The notes: generated by a model from the letters alone, not told the origin. 60,522 nt of DNA from Bacillota bacterium (GCA_023443625.1 JAEZTQ010000058.1:1-60522); one strand, 5' to 3'. Positions 37,459 to 46,808 are shown, numbered from the stretch's first letter. Made by a program: numbers and translations.

Positions 37459-38832
37459 CTATTTAATCGCAGCTGCCCAAGCACTATTTAGATTCTTCAT
37501 ATACTCTTCAAAGGTTTCAGAACTTGCTCCACGAGCAATATCCACGACTCCATTTAAACGAGCCCCACCATCATATAAAGTAATTCCACTAGTAGACTGA
37601 AGTTCATCAAGCAGTCCCATATTTGCCTCATCTGATGGTTTATCAACAATAAACATTACATCTTCAAAATTTTCAAGACCTGAAGGAAATGGATCGTTCT
37701 TTAATAGGCTGATCGCACCTGACTTTAATGCCAATCCGCTTTCATCTACAAGAAATTCTATGAAAGCTTTTGCTGCTTCTTTATTTTTACTATGAGTGTT
37801 GACAGTATAACTGTAATCCGCACCAGAAGTTGCATATTGTTTTCCATCAACTGTTCCAGGGAATGGCATATAACCAACATTATTACTATTAACATCTGCA
37901 TCTTTTAGCTGTTGCACCGCCCAATTTCCAAGAACCATACAACCGATTTCACCACGATTTAACATACCTTTGGAAGCTTCCCAATCACATGTCGTTGGAT
38001 CCGGTTCACAAAGACCATCTTCTTTTACAATATCATATAATAGCTTTGCAATTGTATAATGAGAAGACCCCTCAGCAAATGCTTCTTTATCCTTTATCAA
38101 CATGTTATTTTTATAATTTGCATCACCAGTCAAAGTACCATAAGCATGATCTTCCCATTGATCTAAGGTCCAACCACTATTTGCATTGGTGTAATATGGG
38201 ATAGCATCAGTCTTTTCTTTAATCGCCCTTAAAGCATCTAGGAATTCATCAGAAGTTTTAGGCAGTGAAGTAATGCCAGCTTGCTCAAAAACTGCTTTAT
38301 TATATACAACACCTTGAACTGTACACATAGAAGCTAAACCATAAACCTGATTATCAAACCACTTTGCGTATAAGTAACCTTCTTGGTATTTATCTTTTAA
38401 ATCATCAACTGTTCCAAACGACTCAAAATATTTACCAAACTCTTTACTTGGTACCGCATCAGGAATCATCAATACATCGCCATACTCTTCTGTCTGCATC
38501 CTAACTGCTAATTCACCTGCATAGTCAGTGATGCTTTCTACTTTAACTTTTACCTTTGGATGCTTCTCATTAAACTTTGCTATTAAGTCAGAATATGTAC
38601 CATCTAGATCTAAATCTGTACGATTAGTTAAGAAAGTAATTTCCCCTGATAATTCAGCAGTTTCATCCTCAGTTATTTCTCCCTCACTCTTTTCATTCTG
38701 TTCATCCTTCTCCTGTACAACTTCTTTTGTTGGATCAGGATTGCTTGTTGACTTGTCATCACTCTTGCCACACCCTGCAAAACAAGCTCCAATGAGTGTA
38801 ACAGTTACCAATAAAGCAAATACTTTTTTCAT
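37459..38832 (-). CDS. Extracellular sugar-binding lipoprotein (importer 3)
   Basis: 457 residues. Signal peptide with lipobox FAGC at about residue 21, then an acidic Glu/Asp-rich linker and an MsmE/UgpB-like family-1 binding protein (EITFLTNRTD, KFNEKHPKVKV). It is the first gene of the GH130 operon, with an ideal promoter and a LacI-type site in its spacer. Ligand by context: beta-mannooligosaccharides. Confidence 0.93.
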   Translation of the reverse strand: MKKVFALLVTVTLIGACFAGCGKSDDKSTSNPDPTKEVVQEKDEQNEKSEGEITEDETAELSGEITFLTNRTDLDLDGTYSDLIAKFNEKHPKVKVKVESITDYAGELAVRMQTEEYGDVLMIPDAVPSKEFGKYFESFGTVDDLKDKYQEGYLYAKWFDNQVYGLASMCTVQGVVYNKAVFEQAGITSLPKTSDEFLDALRAIKEKTDAIPYYTNANSGWTLDQWEDHAYGTLTGDANYKNNMLIKDKEAFAEGSSHYTIAKLLYDIVKEDGLCEPDPTTCDWEASKGMLNRGEIGCMVLGNWAVQQLKDADVNSNNVGYMPFPGTVDGKQYATSGADYSYTVNTHSKNKEAAKAFIEFLVDESGLALKSGAISLLKNDPFPSGLENFEDVMFIVDKPSDEANMGLLDELQSTSGITLYDGGARLNGVVDIARGASSETFEEYMKNLNSAWAAAIK

Positions 38833-38910
38833 TATTAATCCTCCCTAATTAGTTTTAACTAATACTTAACTAAATACTCAAATAAATTTATTCATATTTA
38901 GCTTATTGCA

Positions 38911-38989
38911 ATTATACATTTAAGTTATCTACTTGTCAATATTAACTTCATATTTTAGGTAAATATATGTTTTAATTTAAGTAAGTATT
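38911..38989 (-). promoter_or_regulatory. Promoter of importer 3 with candidate LacI operators
   Basis: Consensus promoter TTGACA (38934-38939), 17-bp spacer, TATAAT (38911-38916) on the minus strand. The spacer holds ATTTAAGTTAT (38918-38928). Related copies ATTTTAGGTAAATAT and AATTTAAGTAAGTATT lie upstream at 38952 and 38974. The same core appears three times at the lacI-type gene's own promoter. Confidence 0.7.
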
Positions 38990-39105
38990 AATAAGTGCAT
39001 TAACTTATCATAATTAATGCTAATTTGCACACAATAAAAAGTCCTAAAGTTCAATAAAGACTCTAGGACTACATATTTAATCGGATACAAATTTTCTATT
39101 TGATA

Positions 39106-40110
39106 TTATATCATTGTTGAGTTTCTCAACACAAACGATCCATCAATGATTATACAACCTTGTGTATAATTCTTCTTCGTAATCTTTTTATAAAGTCGCG
39201 ACACAATGGATTCCACCATAGCATCCACATTAACATGATAAGTTGTTAATTGAGGATTACACAAAGTAGCATAACCATAATCATCATATCCTGCAACACG
39301 AATATCCTGCGGAACACGATACCCACTATCCTTTAGCTTATTTAATAGTTTGTATGCCACCTCATCACAACTACAGATAAAAGCCTCGGGCATATCTTTC
39401 GGTAGTATAATATCAACAAACTTACCCTCTTCATCTCGATCTTTAATAATCCAATCCTCTCTTAAAGGAATACTCTTTCTCAATAAAGCTTTATAATATC
39501 CCAAATAACGATCCAAAATACTACTTGTAGATAGAATGTTTCCTACAAAGCCTATTTTCCTGCATCCTGCATCTTCTAACAAGTGAGTAGTAATCTTATA
39601 TGCTCCACTTATATTATCGCTACATACGCTATCTCCACCTATTTCATCATCATAAAAATCCATTAACATACATGGTATTTCAGTATCACATACCATCTTC
39701 AAAAAATTGCGATCAATTTCACCCATAAATATAATACCATCAACCATATTGGTAGTTATCATCTTTGGCGCTATACAATTGTATTCTTCTTGCACGGATA
39801 CTATTTGAAGCATAGCAGAAAAACCATATTTAGCACACTGTAATAATATTGCTCTATACATATTTGAGTAAAAAGCATTATCAGAAAAAAAACGATCCGC
39901 TACCAGTATTCCAATAATGCCGTTTGCCATTTTACCCGGTACTGCAGATTCATTTTTTAAATACCCCATCTCTTTTGCAGTATCCAGTATTCGTTCTCGA
40001 ACTTGTTGACTAACTCCCTCTTTTCCAGCAAGCGCCTTAGATACTGAAACCACACTGATATCCAACTTCTTTGCTATATCAATCATTCTAACCTTTTTAC
40101 CCATTTTCAC
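39106..40110 (-). CDS. LacI-family repressor of the GH130 operon
   Basis: 334 residues. N-terminal LacI helix-turn-helix (MIDIAKKLDISVVSVSKALAGKEGVS) and periplasmic-binding-like effector domain with IGFVGN, GYDDYGYATLCNPQLTTYHV. Start could be GTG 40110 or ATG 40104. It has its own promoter carrying three copies of ATTTAAGTAAAT; the same motif occurs in the importer 3 promoter, which strongly suggests self-control and repression of the adjacent operon. Inducer unknown, probably a beta-mannoside. Confidence 0.92.
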   Translation of the reverse strand: MKMGKKVRMIDIAKKLDISVVSVSKALAGKEGVSQQVRERILDTAKEMGYLKNESAVPGKMANGIIGILVADRFFSDNAFYSNMYRAILLQCAKYGFSAMLQIVSVQEEYNCIAPKMITTNMVDGIIFMGEIDRNFLKMVCDTEIPCMLMDFYDDEIGGDSVCSDNISGAYKITTHLLEDAGCRKIGFVGNILSTSSILDRYLGYYKALLRKSIPLREDWIIKDRDEEGKFVDIILPKDMPEAFICSCDEVAYKLLNKLKDSGYRVPQDIRVAGYDDYGYATLCNPQLTTYHVNVDAMVESIVSRLYKKITKKNYTQGCIIIDGSFVLRNSTMI

Positions 40111-40211
40111 TTATCCTTCACCTTATATTTGCCTTCTTATTTGCCATGTGATTTGCTTTTTATTATCTTTTTTATTTACCTTCTACAAATTAATCTACCT
40201 TAAATATATAT

Positions 40212-40284
40212 TTTACTTAAATAATTGATTTACTTAAATAATACGATTTACTTAAATTATAATAAATCACTATAGCAGTGTCAA
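40212..40284 (-). promoter_or_regulatory. lacI-type promoter with triple operator
   Basis: TTGACA (40279-40284), 17-bp spacer, TATAAT (40256-40261) on the minus strand. Three near-identical TTTACTTAAAT(A/T)AT units follow at 40212, 40229 and 40247, spaced 17-18 bp; the first overlaps the -10 box. Each contains the palindrome ATTTAcTTAAAT. Confidence 0.75.
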
Positions 40285-40329
40285 TGCCATTTCTAAAATT
40301 ATTTAATATCCTAATATTTAATTAAACTA

Positions 40330-40425
40330 TTAACCTTCCTTATATAACATAACTCTCATTTGCTCCTTCATCTTTTTTGATACAGAATCCATACGATAGT
40401 TGCGCTCCTTATCTCTGACATTGAT
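40330..40425 (-). pseudogene. C-terminal remnant of a second GTPase-nuclease (or Rae1-like) gene
   Basis: The minus strand encodes about 31 residues ending at TAA 40330. The segment RDKERNYRMDSVSKKMKEQM aligns with the very end of the 887-residue GTPase-nuclease (R-x-K-D-R-N-Y-L-M-D-x-L-S-x-x-V-K-E); 10 of 20 positions are identical. An in-frame stop lies just upstream. The rest of the gene is missing. About 140 bp upstream is a copy of the 34-bp element that also precedes the intact gene. Confidence 0.55.
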
Positions 40426-40659
40426 TTATATCCAAATATAAAAACTTAGCAATTATGTTGAATTAGTTAATTTGAGTTTAGTTAAATTAATATTTACATA
40501 ATATCATATTTTACACAATATCATATTTTACATGTTGACATTAAAGTTACTTTAACCTTTATAATTTCATCTGTTATCAACAAGGAAAAAGAACCGTCAT
40601 AAGACATAGAGAATGTAATCAATGAAGGGCTTTTATTATATTTGAAAGGGTTTGATATA
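40426..40659. other. Intergenic region with repeat elements
   Basis: Holds two direct copies of AATATCATATTTTACA around 40499-40535 and the 34-bp element at 40568-40601 shared with 34327-34360. Otherwise AT-rich with no gene visible. Confidence 0.55.
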
Positions 40660-41166
40660 GTGAGAGCAGCTCAAATAGAATTAAAACAAGAAGTAACTCG
40701 TAATGACGCCTTAGTAATCATGAATTGGATGGAAAATAATGAAGTTACAAAATATTTAAATGAGGCTTCCAATATTACACAAGAAATTAAAGAGGCTATA
40801 GATCGAGTTAATATGTATATCATGACTCATCTATTTAATAGAGATGGCAGCTTTTATCTAATTCATTCTGATAATGATCCTATGGGCTTTTTAAAATTAG
40901 TAAGAAGAAGTAATGAGGTCGAAATGGTAATTGTAATCGGTTCTCAAAATAACTGGGGACAGGGTTGGGGACAGGCATCCATAAGGAAAGGTCTTGATAT
41001 AGCCTTCTTCCAATGGCGAACAAAACGTGTAATAGCCAAAATTGACCCTGCAAATACCAGATCCATTAAAGCCTTTGAAAATATTGGTTTTGTTTTAGAA
41101 AAAGAACAAGCAAATAACCTCCTTTATAGTTTATCTTTTGATGACTATTTAGCTAAGCTAATATAA
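40660..41166 (+). CDS. GNAT-family N-acetyltransferase
   Basis: About 168 residues. The acetyl-CoA loop is NWGQGWGQASI, followed by the ANTRSIKAFENIGF motif common in RimJ/RimL-like GNATs. A TTG at 40642 would extend the frame, but GTG 40660 has GAAAGGG nine bases upstream and is preferred. The substrate (protein N-terminus, polyamine or antibiotic) cannot be told. It is followed 78 bp later by a MerR regulator in the same direction. Confidence 0.85.
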   Translation: MRAAQIELKQEVTRNDALVIMNWMENNEVTKYLNEASNITQEIKEAIDRVNMYIMTHLFNRDGSFYLIHSDNDPMGFLKLVRRSNEVEMVIVIGSQNNWGQGWGQASIRKGLDIAFFQWRTKRVIAKIDPANTRSIKAFENIGFVLEKEQANNLLYSLSFDDYLAKLI

Positions 41167-41244
41167 ATTATTGTCTAAAATCCATAGATTTTTCAAATAA
41201 TATAGGATATAATTTTCTCAAAAAAGTTCAGGTGGTGGCAACAA

Positions 41245-41985
41245 ATGAAAAATTCGTTTTCAATTGGAGAAATATCTGAATTATTAGGGATTCCAAAGTC
41301 AACTCTTCGTTATTGGGAAAGTGAAGGGCTTATTGATATGCAACGGGATACCACAAATAATTATAGGGAATACTATCCTCACACTATATATACCATATCA
41401 GACTTAGCTCATTTCCGCTGCCTGCGAATGTCCTTGCAGGATATGAAAAAGCTCCCTCATCTATCTCCTCATGAGCTATCTGATTCACTTATATTATTAA
41501 ATCAGGATTTAGATAAAAAACTATCCGAATTAAAGATTGCAAAAGACTATATTAACAACAAAATAAGTCATATACAGGAATATGAGAAATTAAATGCAAA
41601 TCAATATCAAAGAGATATCCCGGATTATGATAGCATCTATCCCTTTTCCATCAAGGATACAAAAGCCTGGTCAATCTATATCAAGGATCAATACCAGAGC
41701 ATTCTTATATACAATTTAGATAAAGACACCTTAGAGACAGGTTTGGTTGTGCCAACTGGTCATTCTCACATAAAGCTTTGGGAGAAAAATGACCAGAAAA
41801 CCTATCTATCCTTTATTCTTAAGGTAGCTTACAGTAATCCTTCCACTGATGACTTTCAGAGCCATATTGAGCATTTAAACTCCCTTGGCTATAAAATATC
41901 CAATATCATTGCCAGATATTTATTCTCTGCCTGTGATGAAAGATATTATGATTATTATAAGGCCTTTGCTGAAGTATACGAATAA
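41245..41985 (+). CDS. MerR-family regulator with C-terminal effector domain
   Basis: 246 residues. N-terminal MerR DNA-binding domain (FSIGEISELLGIPKSTLRYWESEGLI, residues 4-30) and a coiled-coil dimer helix at about 85-115. The C-terminal half is about 120 residues and resembles effector-binding domains of multidrug-type MerR proteins, though not clearly assigned. ATG after AGGTGGT. The last codons, including the stop, are tandemly repeated three times just behind the gene. Confidence 0.85.
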   Translation: MKNSFSIGEISELLGIPKSTLRYWESEGLIDMQRDTTNNYREYYPHTIYTISDLAHFRCLRMSLQDMKKLPHLSPHELSDSLILLNQDLDKKLSELKIAKDYINNKISHIQEYEKLNANQYQRDIPDYDSIYPFSIKDTKAWSIYIKDQYQSILIYNLDKDTLETGLVVPTGHSHIKLWEKNDQKTYLSFILKVAYSNPSTDDFQSHIEHLNSLGYKISNIIARYLFSACDERYYDYYKAFAEVYE

Positions 41986-42034
41986 ACCTTTGCTGAAGTA
42001 TACGAATAAACCTTTGCTAAAGTATATGAATAAA
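41963..42034 (+). repeat. Three tandem 24-bp repeats across the MerR stop codon
   Basis: Units at 41963, 41987 and 42011, each starting CCTTTGCT(G/A)AAGTATA and ending GAATAAA. The first unit is the end of the MerR gene with its TAA; because 24 is a multiple of three, each further unit repeats the same codons and stop in frame. Confidence 0.95.
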
Positions 42035-42035
42035 A

Positions 42036-42064
42036 CAGGGTATGATTCGACGAATCATACCCTG
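42036..42064 (-). terminator. Terminator of importer 4 operon
   Basis: Perfect 14-bp stem CAGGGTATGATTCG/CGAATCATACCCTG with TTTTATT on the minus strand, 42 bp after the binding-protein stop. It can also end the MerR transcript. Confidence 0.85.
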
Positions 42065-42105
42065 ATCTTATAACAATTGTTTTTAATTTCACTAGACTAG
42101 AAGGC

Positions 42106-43653
42106 TTATCTAGTCTTCTTCCACTCCTCATACTGCTTTTGAGCTTCAGCAAGGAATGTCTGGTAGCCCGCATCATCAAGAGCTTTCTGATAATCAGCGA
42201 TAGCTGCATCAATTTCATCTGGTGTATAACCACCATTTTGAAGAGCGAAACCAAACTCATTAAATACCTGTACACAAGCTTGATATTCTACATCTACAGC
42301 AGCAGTCTTAAATCTGAAACCAGCAGAGATGGAGCTCTTTGCTGTATCATTAAAGGTCTTGTAAAGTTCAACCTTGTCTGGTGAATCAGTAACTTCAAGA
42401 GAAAGACAAGTTACAGAAGTAGATTCCCAAGCACTGTGGTTATACTTACCAGCATCTGTCTTCTCAACAGCACCCTCTGCTGTTCTGTTGTAATCTTCTC
42501 CTTCAATACCAAAGGTATAAAGATCTGCAAGAGTTATATCAGTGTATAACAAGCTTAAGAACTCAAGAGCAGCCTTTGCCTCTGCTTCAGAAGCAGCTGC
42601 ACTAATTGCATATGCAGAACCTAAGGTAGTATTGGACATAATCCAGCTTTCAGTAACTTTAGCCATCTCAACTTCACGGCTATAACGTGAATCAGCTTCT
42701 TCATTGTTAGGAACATTAGTCCACCAAGAGATACCCCAATCAGCAGTCTGAATTGTTGTATCAGTAGTACTCTTAGTAAGGTCATCTTCATGTAAATAAC
42801 CCTTCTTTGCCCAATCTCCCATTAAAGTAGCAAATTCTTTAAACTCAGGAGTTTGAACTGCATTCACAACTGCATCAGCATCCTTATCAACAGCGATGAA
42901 GGTATCTCCACTAAAGAAATCGTACTTATCCAAATAATATCTATGGAACATAGCTGTCTTCTGTGTTAAATAAGGATATTTTAAACCTTCTGTTAAACAA
43001 TCTGCAAGCATAGGCTCGATATCCTTTAAACTCTTTACAGTTGATATATCCCAACCATATTTGTCAATTAAGTCTTTACGGAACATAAGATTATAGCCTT
43101 CTGCTGATTCCTTATAAACTGGAATAAAATAATTCTTTCCGTCGAAGGATGATGCTCCCCATGTCCACTCAGGAATAGCAGTATAGATACCATATTCCGG
43201 AAGTAGAGTTGTAAGATCATAAACAGCATTATTCTTTACAACCTCATCAGTTTTAACTGTTTCTACCCAGTTAGATGTCCAGAAAAGATCTAACTCGCCG
43301 CCAGCAAGGGCAAGGTTACACTTGTTAGGGTACTCACCACTACTAATAACATTTAATTCGATTTCAACATTGATCTTGTCGCCAATGTAAGCATTGATTG
43401 CATCTTGAACCTTCTTAAGCTGATCTGGATCTGGTGATGCAATGTTAAAGGTTGGTCTGGTAACAGAGATTTTAACCTTTTCACCTGTAGGCTTCTGGGT
43501 AGCACCTGCATCCTTATCATCAGCTGCTTTAGTTACCTCAGCGTCTTTGCCTCCTGTAGAAGCTGGCTTTTCTTCCTTCTTTCCACATCCTGCAGCTATT
43601 AGCATAATAGCTACTAACAATAGTGCCAGAAGTCTTTTACTTAATTTCTTCAT
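42106..43653 (-). CDS. Extracellular sugar-binding lipoprotein (importer 4)
   Basis: 515 residues. Lipobox IAAGC at about residue 23 after a KKLSKR n-region; then a Lys/Asp-rich linker and a LipO-type family-1 binding fold (KISVTRPTFNIASPDPDQLKKVQDAIN). It is the last gene of a regulator-permease-permease-binding protein series. No enzyme gene is attached; the substrate is unknown. Confidence 0.92.
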   Translation of the reverse strand: MKKLSKRLLALLLVAIMLIAAGCGKKEEKPASTGGKDAEVTKAADDKDAGATQKPTGEKVKISVTRPTFNIASPDPDQLKKVQDAINAYIGDKINVEIELNVISSGEYPNKCNLALAGGELDLFWTSNWVETVKTDEVVKNNAVYDLTTLLPEYGIYTAIPEWTWGASSFDGKNYFIPVYKESAEGYNLMFRKDLIDKYGWDISTVKSLKDIEPMLADCLTEGLKYPYLTQKTAMFHRYYLDKYDFFSGDTFIAVDKDADAVVNAVQTPEFKEFATLMGDWAKKGYLHEDDLTKSTTDTTIQTADWGISWWTNVPNNEEADSRYSREVEMAKVTESWIMSNTTLGSAYAISAAASEAEAKAALEFLSLLYTDITLADLYTFGIEGEDYNRTAEGAVEKTDAGKYNHSAWESTSVTCLSLEVTDSPDKVELYKTFNDTAKSSISAGFRFKTAAVDVEYQACVQVFNEFGFALQNGGYTPDEIDAAIADYQKALDDAGYQTFLAEAQKQYEEWKKTR

Positions 43654-43713
43654 CTTAATTATAATCCTCCCTTAATAATTATTATATTTCAAGATGCTTT
43701 TGCATCATGAAAA

Positions 43714-44655
43714 TCACCCTTTAACAGAACCTACAGTAAGTCCTTTTATAAAGTATTTCTGGAAGAACGGATAGGCAATCATAATAGGTCCTATAACCGT
43801 AATTACCGTTGCCATTTGGGCTGAATACTCCGGTACCCCACCTTGCATAGCAATTAATGCTGCTCCTGATATATTCTTGCTATTGAGCAGGAACTCAATA
43901 TTCCTTTGAATACGTACTAACAGTAATTGTAATGGATTTTTATCTGCACTAGTAATATACAGTAGTGCATTCTGCCAATCATTCCAAAAAGCTGTTGCCA
44001 TCATAAATCCTACGGAAGCCAGTACTGGTTTCAACAAAGGCAATACAATCTGAAAGAAAGTCCGATATTCACCCGCACCATCAATACGTGATGAATCCAT
44101 TAATTCGTCCGGGATACTTGTCTGTATGTAAGTACGTATAATAATGATATTCATGGTAGATACTGTAAGGGGTAATATCAATAGTAAGATACTATCCTTT
44201 AAGTGATAGGTTTGGGTAAAAACCATATAACTTGCCAGCTGTCCACCAGAGAACAACATTGGTATCATTATGAAGATCGATAAAAACTTTCGTAAACGAA
44301 AATCTCTTCTGCTCACTGCAAAAGCAAACAAACTTATAACTAAGAGCCCAAGAAAGGTTCCTGCAACGGTTACAAAGATTGTTACACCATAGGATGTGAA
44401 GAGCTGTTTTCCATATTTAAATACATATTCAAAACCTTCCGTAGACCACTTACTTGGAAAATAACTAAATCCATTGCTTGCAATGGCCTTATCCTCTGAA
44501 AAAGCAACTACAAAAACCAGTAAAATAGGCATGAGACAGAATAAGGTATATAGTCCTAACAAGAATGTTAACACATATTGTCCTGGACCTCTTTTTCTCT
44601 TTTTTTTGCTAATAACTATTGAATGATTTGCGGCTGCATCTGCCATCGTACTCAT
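43714..44655 (-). CDS. Sugar ABC permease, LplC type (importer 4)
   Basis: 313 residues, a charged N-terminal cytoplasmic stretch (KKKRKRGPG), six membrane segments, EAA-loop region DSSRIDGAGEYRTFFQIVLP and the KYFIKGLTVGSVKG end. Lies 20 bp after the partner permease. Confidence 0.93.
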   Translation of the reverse strand: MSTMADAAANHSIVISKKKRKRGPGQYVLTFLLGLYTLFCLMPILLVFVVAFSEDKAIASNGFSYFPSKWSTEGFEYVFKYGKQLFTSYGVTIFVTVAGTFLGLLVISLFAFAVSRRDFRLRKFLSIFIMIPMLFSGGQLASYMVFTQTYHLKDSILLLILPLTVSTMNIIIIRTYIQTSIPDELMDSSRIDGAGEYRTFFQIVLPLLKPVLASVGFMMATAFWNDWQNALLYITSADKNPLQLLLVRIQRNIEFLLNSKNISGAALIAMQGGVPEYSAQMATVITVIGPIMIAYPFFQKYFIKGLTVGSVKG

Positions 44656-44675
44656 ATTTCTTCCTCCCGTCTATT

Positions 44676-45590
44676 TTAGAACAACGAATTTTCAGGTGCC
44701 GCTTTGCGGACAATACCATTTGCAACAAGTATCAATATTAGACCGACCACCGACTGATAGAAAGTTGCAGCAGCGGTAAAACCATAATCCGGTGTTGTTA
44801 AAAGTGAATTCAGAACATAAGAGTCAATAACCTGGGTTGTCGAATATAAAATACCGCTATTTCTTGTTACCTGATAGAACAAACCAGTATCTGAACGCAT
44901 AATGCTACCCACACTAAGTAATAACATAATTGTAATCATGGGAATAAGGGAAGGTAAGGTAATGTGAAAAATTTGTTTTCTCTTATTCGCACCATCTATC
45001 TCTGCAGCTTCATACATCTGCTGGTCAATTCCTGCTAGAACCGACATATATAATACCGAACCATAACCAACACTGTTCCATATTCTTACTACGGTAAGGA
45101 TAAATGGCCAATATTTTGCACTCATATACCAACGAACGCCCTCAACACCAAACATTTGTAATACATTATTAATCATACCATCACCGCTAAAGAATGCATA
45201 TACAATGAACTGAACAGCTGCATAGGAGATAAATACAGGAATAATCATAATACTTTGAAATGCCTTACCTATACGCTTAAATACCAGCTGATCTATTCCA
45301 ATTGCAATGACAATATTTAAAACAGTTCCTAGGATTGTGAAAACCAAATAATATTTTAGTGTATTTGATGTCATCCTCCAAAATGTCTTGCCTGAATTTA
45401 TTAAAAATTCAAAATTATCAAACCCATTCCAGGGACTTCCCCAGATACCTTTACCATAATCAAACTTCTTAAAAGCCATAACCAGACCAGCCATAGGTAC
45501 ATAACTGAACAAAAAAAGTATCAGTATAACCGGTAAACACATTATAAGATGGGCTCTATGCTTCCAAGTATTGCGCAAAAATTCTTTCAT
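44676..45590 (-). CDS. Sugar ABC permease, LplB type (importer 4)
   Basis: 304 residues, six membrane segments, EAA loop YEAAEIDGANKRKQIFHITLPS. The 156-bp gap to the upstream lacI-type gene contains an inverted repeat AAAATATC/GATATTTT (45664-45683), a possible operator or promoter element, so this gene may start the importer transcript. No ATPase gene nearby. Confidence 0.92.
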   Translation of the reverse strand: MKEFLRNTWKHRAHLIMCLPVILILFLFSYVPMAGLVMAFKKFDYGKGIWGSPWNGFDNFEFLINSGKTFWRMTSNTLKYYLVFTILGTVLNIVIAIGIDQLVFKRIGKAFQSIMIIPVFISYAAVQFIVYAFFSGDGMINNVLQMFGVEGVRWYMSAKYWPFILTVVRIWNSVGYGSVLYMSVLAGIDQQMYEAAEIDGANKRKQIFHITLPSLIPMITIMLLLSVGSIMRSDTGLFYQVTRNSGILYSTTQVIDSYVLNSLLTTPDYGFTAAATFYQSVVGLILILVANGIVRKAAPENSLF

Positions 45591-45746
45591 CTTCTTTCCC
45601 CCTTGTGTAGTTTTAATTTTGTCCTATCCATCATGCTTAAAATCTGTACAAATTCTTTATGTTAAAATATCAGAAGATATTTTTACATTCACTGTAACTT
45701 TAAACACCAAGTACATAAATTACTACTGCATATCCTATTTATATAA

Positions 45747-46808
45747 TTATACTCCCATTTGTAGCAAGCTGATTTCCCCGTTGCTGTGTTTTTTCTTATT
45801 CCTTAGATCATACACTGAATTACCAGGTATTAGTTGTCCCTCAATCACAACCCTCTCTATAATTGTGGCTTTCGGATTTTCGATTAATGTGATTAATTTC
45901 TTCGCAGCACTTCTCCCCAAGGCTTGCGTATCCTGTCTTAGCGTGGATAATTTAGGAGATAACACCTGTGAAATTGTAATTCCATCATATCCTGCTATGG
46001 ATATATCCTCCGGTATCCTTAGACCCTTCGCCTTTATTGCATTGATCCCTCCTATACAAGAAAAATCATCGGCATATACAATACAAGTTGGCCTATCTTT
46101 GAGTTCTAATAGCTCTCTCGTCAGAACTGCTGCTATATCCGGATCATGATAGACACCATGTTTTAAATATTCATCGGGTATTGTTAATCCCAGTTCCCCT
46201 AAAGTTTTATAATAACTTCCGACGCGGTTTTGCGTAACCGAGGAATTAGCGCCATGTATGTAAGCAATCTTTCTATGTCCCATCTCATAAATATAGGTAA
46301 TCAATTCCCTCATGCCCTTGACATTATCCGAAATTATAGCAGTTCGATTGTCAAAGATATGGTCGATGGTTACCACTGGTAATTCACCATTAATCACCTC
46401 GGTAACTTGGGGATCCGTAAAACAAATACAAGCAATCATTACTCCATCTACTCCACGGTACTTACTGTGTTCATAGTAGGACATATTTGCACCTTCAGTA
46501 TGTCTACTGATAAATGTAATGTCGTATCCTTGCTTCTCTGCCTCTACCTTAAAGCTATCAAGGACCTTTGCAAAATACTCATGAGTCAAACCACTTTGTG
46601 ATTCATCAACAAACAAGACTCCTAGGTTGTAGGTACGTTTTGTTTTTAAAGCTCTTGCAGAAGAATTGGGATAATAGTCCATCTCCTTAGCAACTCTTCT
46701 TATAGTGTCTTTCGTAGCTTTTGCAATATCACTATGATCATTAAGAGCTTTGCTGACAGTTGCTACAGAAACACCACATCGTACCGAAATGTCTTTTAAA
46801 GAAACCAA
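45747..46808 (-). CDS. LacI-family regulator (importer 4)
   Basis: 353 residues. LacI helix-turn-helix (LKDISVRCGVSVATVSKALNDHSDI) and sugar-binding effector domain (ISIAGYDGITISQVLSPKLSTLRQ). It begins with TTG behind GAGGAG eight bases upstream. It precedes the importer 4 genes in the same direction and probably controls them. A palindromic AAACGTTT lies about 40 bp upstream of its start. Confidence 0.92.
   Translation of the reverse strand: MVSLKDISVRCGVSVATVSKALNDHSDIAKATKDTIRRVAKEMDYYPNSSARALKTKRTYNLGVLFVDESQSGLTHEYFAKVLDSFKVEAEKQGYDITFISRHTEGANMSYYEHSKYRGVDGVMIACICFTDPQVTEVINGELPVVTIDHIFDNRTAIISDNVKGMRELITYIYEMGHRKIAYIHGANSSVTQNRVGSYYKTLGELGLTIPDEYLKHGVYHDPDIAAVLTRELLELKDRPTCIVYADDFSCIGGINAIKAKGLRIPEDISIAGYDGITISQVLSPKLSTLRQDTQALGRSAAKKLITLIENPKATIIERVVIEGQLIPGNSVYDLRNKKKHSNGEISLLQMGV

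Noticed and set aside
38528..38848. 106-residue plus-strand open frame
   Set aside because: Opposite the signal peptide and first part of a binding lipoprotein; Ser/Phe-rich as expected for an antisense frame.
40212..40260. CRISPR-like array
   Set aside because: Three short AT-rich units with only 3-4 bp between them are operator repeats, not CRISPR repeats with spacers; no cas genes are present.
41955..42275. 106-residue minus-strand frame with YSYTSAK repeats
   Set aside because: The repeats come from the 24-bp tandem units read antisense, and the rest overlaps the binding-protein gene in another frame.
45571..46149. 192-residue plus-strand open frame
   Set aside because: It lies opposite the lacI-type gene and the preceding spacer, has no ribosome binding site and no recognisable domain; a shadow of the real minus-strand gene.
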